A stretch of DNA of 5,016 nt, taken from contig CABUUE010000120.1 of assembly GCA_902494685.1 (NCBI GenBank), forward strand, positions 1 through 5,016. Direction: 5' to 3'. The first letter of the stretch is position 1. Every line of letters begins with the position of its first letter. The notes beneath the pieces were generated by a model that did no database searches, was not told where the DNA came from, and saw nothing but the letters and a program-made list of their open reading frames with translations. A program made the translations under genes and the position numbers. Of the stretch, positions 4,869-5,016 are shown piece by piece. Origin of the DNA: an uncultured Collinsella sp. (GTDB lineage Bacteria; Actinomycetota; Coriobacteriia; Coriobacteriales; Coriobacteriaceae).

Positions 4869-5016
4869 CCAGTCGTCAGACGCTCCGCAGTCGTCATCGA
4901 CGGCAAAGTCGCGGAGGTCGAGGCCTTCGCGTTCGGCTCGGGCTAGGAGCTCTTGGGGCGACTCGTCCTCGATATCCATCGCGTCGAGCATGGCGGCCGG
5001 AAAGCCCACGCCCGCC
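4866..5016 (-). CDS. Unrecognised acidic protein, C-terminal 49 residues
   Basis: On the minus strand the frame is open from the right window edge (first full codon at 5015-5013) to TGA at 4868-4866. The translation is strongly coding-like: G/C third positions, an amphipathic helix with PQELLARAEREG (visible residues 20-31), then an Asp-rich tail DLRDFAVDDDCGASDDW. The Met codons inside it are not taken as starts because the frame continues to the edge. The acidic C-terminus may be a flexible tail or interaction segment. No family is recognised and no function is offered. It is convergent with DUF3800, with only 7 bases between the stops and no terminator visible between them. Confidence 0.68.
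   Translation of the reverse strand, partial: AGVGFPAAMLDAMDIEDESPQELLARAEREGLDLRDFAVDDDCGASDDW

Noticed and set aside
1..5016. CRISPR array, insertion-sequence transposase, rRNA or complete tRNA gene.
   Set aside because: I saw no regularly spaced repeats, transposase motifs or structural RNA signatures on either strand.

Overview
The window looks like a chromosomal segment from a high-GC anaerobic actinobacterium of the Coriobacteriia; Collinsella is my best guess. This rests on base composition, codon choice (C/G third positions) and gene style, not on any marker gene. The DUF3800 locus and its leader (about 4034-4860) are visibly richer in A+T than their surroundings.

Layout. (1) At 1-875 (+) is the 3' part of a multi-span membrane protein of the polysaccharide flippase type; its 5' end lies outside the window. 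(2) At 876-1070 is a convergent intergenic gap holding a roughly 100-bp compound palindrome (927-1026) and a perfect 9-bp GC hairpin (1042-1063). (3) At 1071-1910 (-) is a complete PPP-type metallophosphoesterase with all its metal-site motifs. (4) At 1911-2163 is a divergent intergenic region with a promoter for the phosphatase and a 15-bp operator-like dyad. (5) At 2164-3807 (+) is a complete NhaP2-type cation/proton antiporter with two C-terminal RCK_C (TrkA_C)-like domains. Its last codons and stop lie inside a long inverted repeat (3766-3861). (6) At 3808-4180 there is no intact gene. The stretch holds the rest of that repeat, a strong bidirectional terminator, a 37-codon minus-strand frame that may be the tail of a lost gene, a near-consensus promoter, and a leader RNA of about 90 nt that ends in its own terminator. 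(7) At 4181-4858 (+) is a DUF3800 protein. (8) At 4866-5016 (-) is the last 49 codons of an unrecognised acidic protein.

The most interesting unit is 4034-4858: promoter, short structured RNA, intrinsic terminator, Shine-Dalgarno, DUF3800 gene. The leader also contains a 9-base segment (4121-4129) that can pair with the DUF3800 Shine-Dalgarno (4169-4177) across the terminator, so the gene may be held down both at termination and at translation. I recall that structured RNAs upstream of DUF3800 genes have been reported as computational motifs (the 'DUF3800' RNA motifs), with function unknown. The architecture also resembles RNA-protein toxin-antitoxin loci, but I see no tandem RNA repeats. Whether this leader is a known motif, a new one, or plain attenuation cannot be settled from the sequence alone.

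The remaining genes look like housekeeping envelope, ion-homeostasis and phosphatase functions and form no obvious joint pathway.
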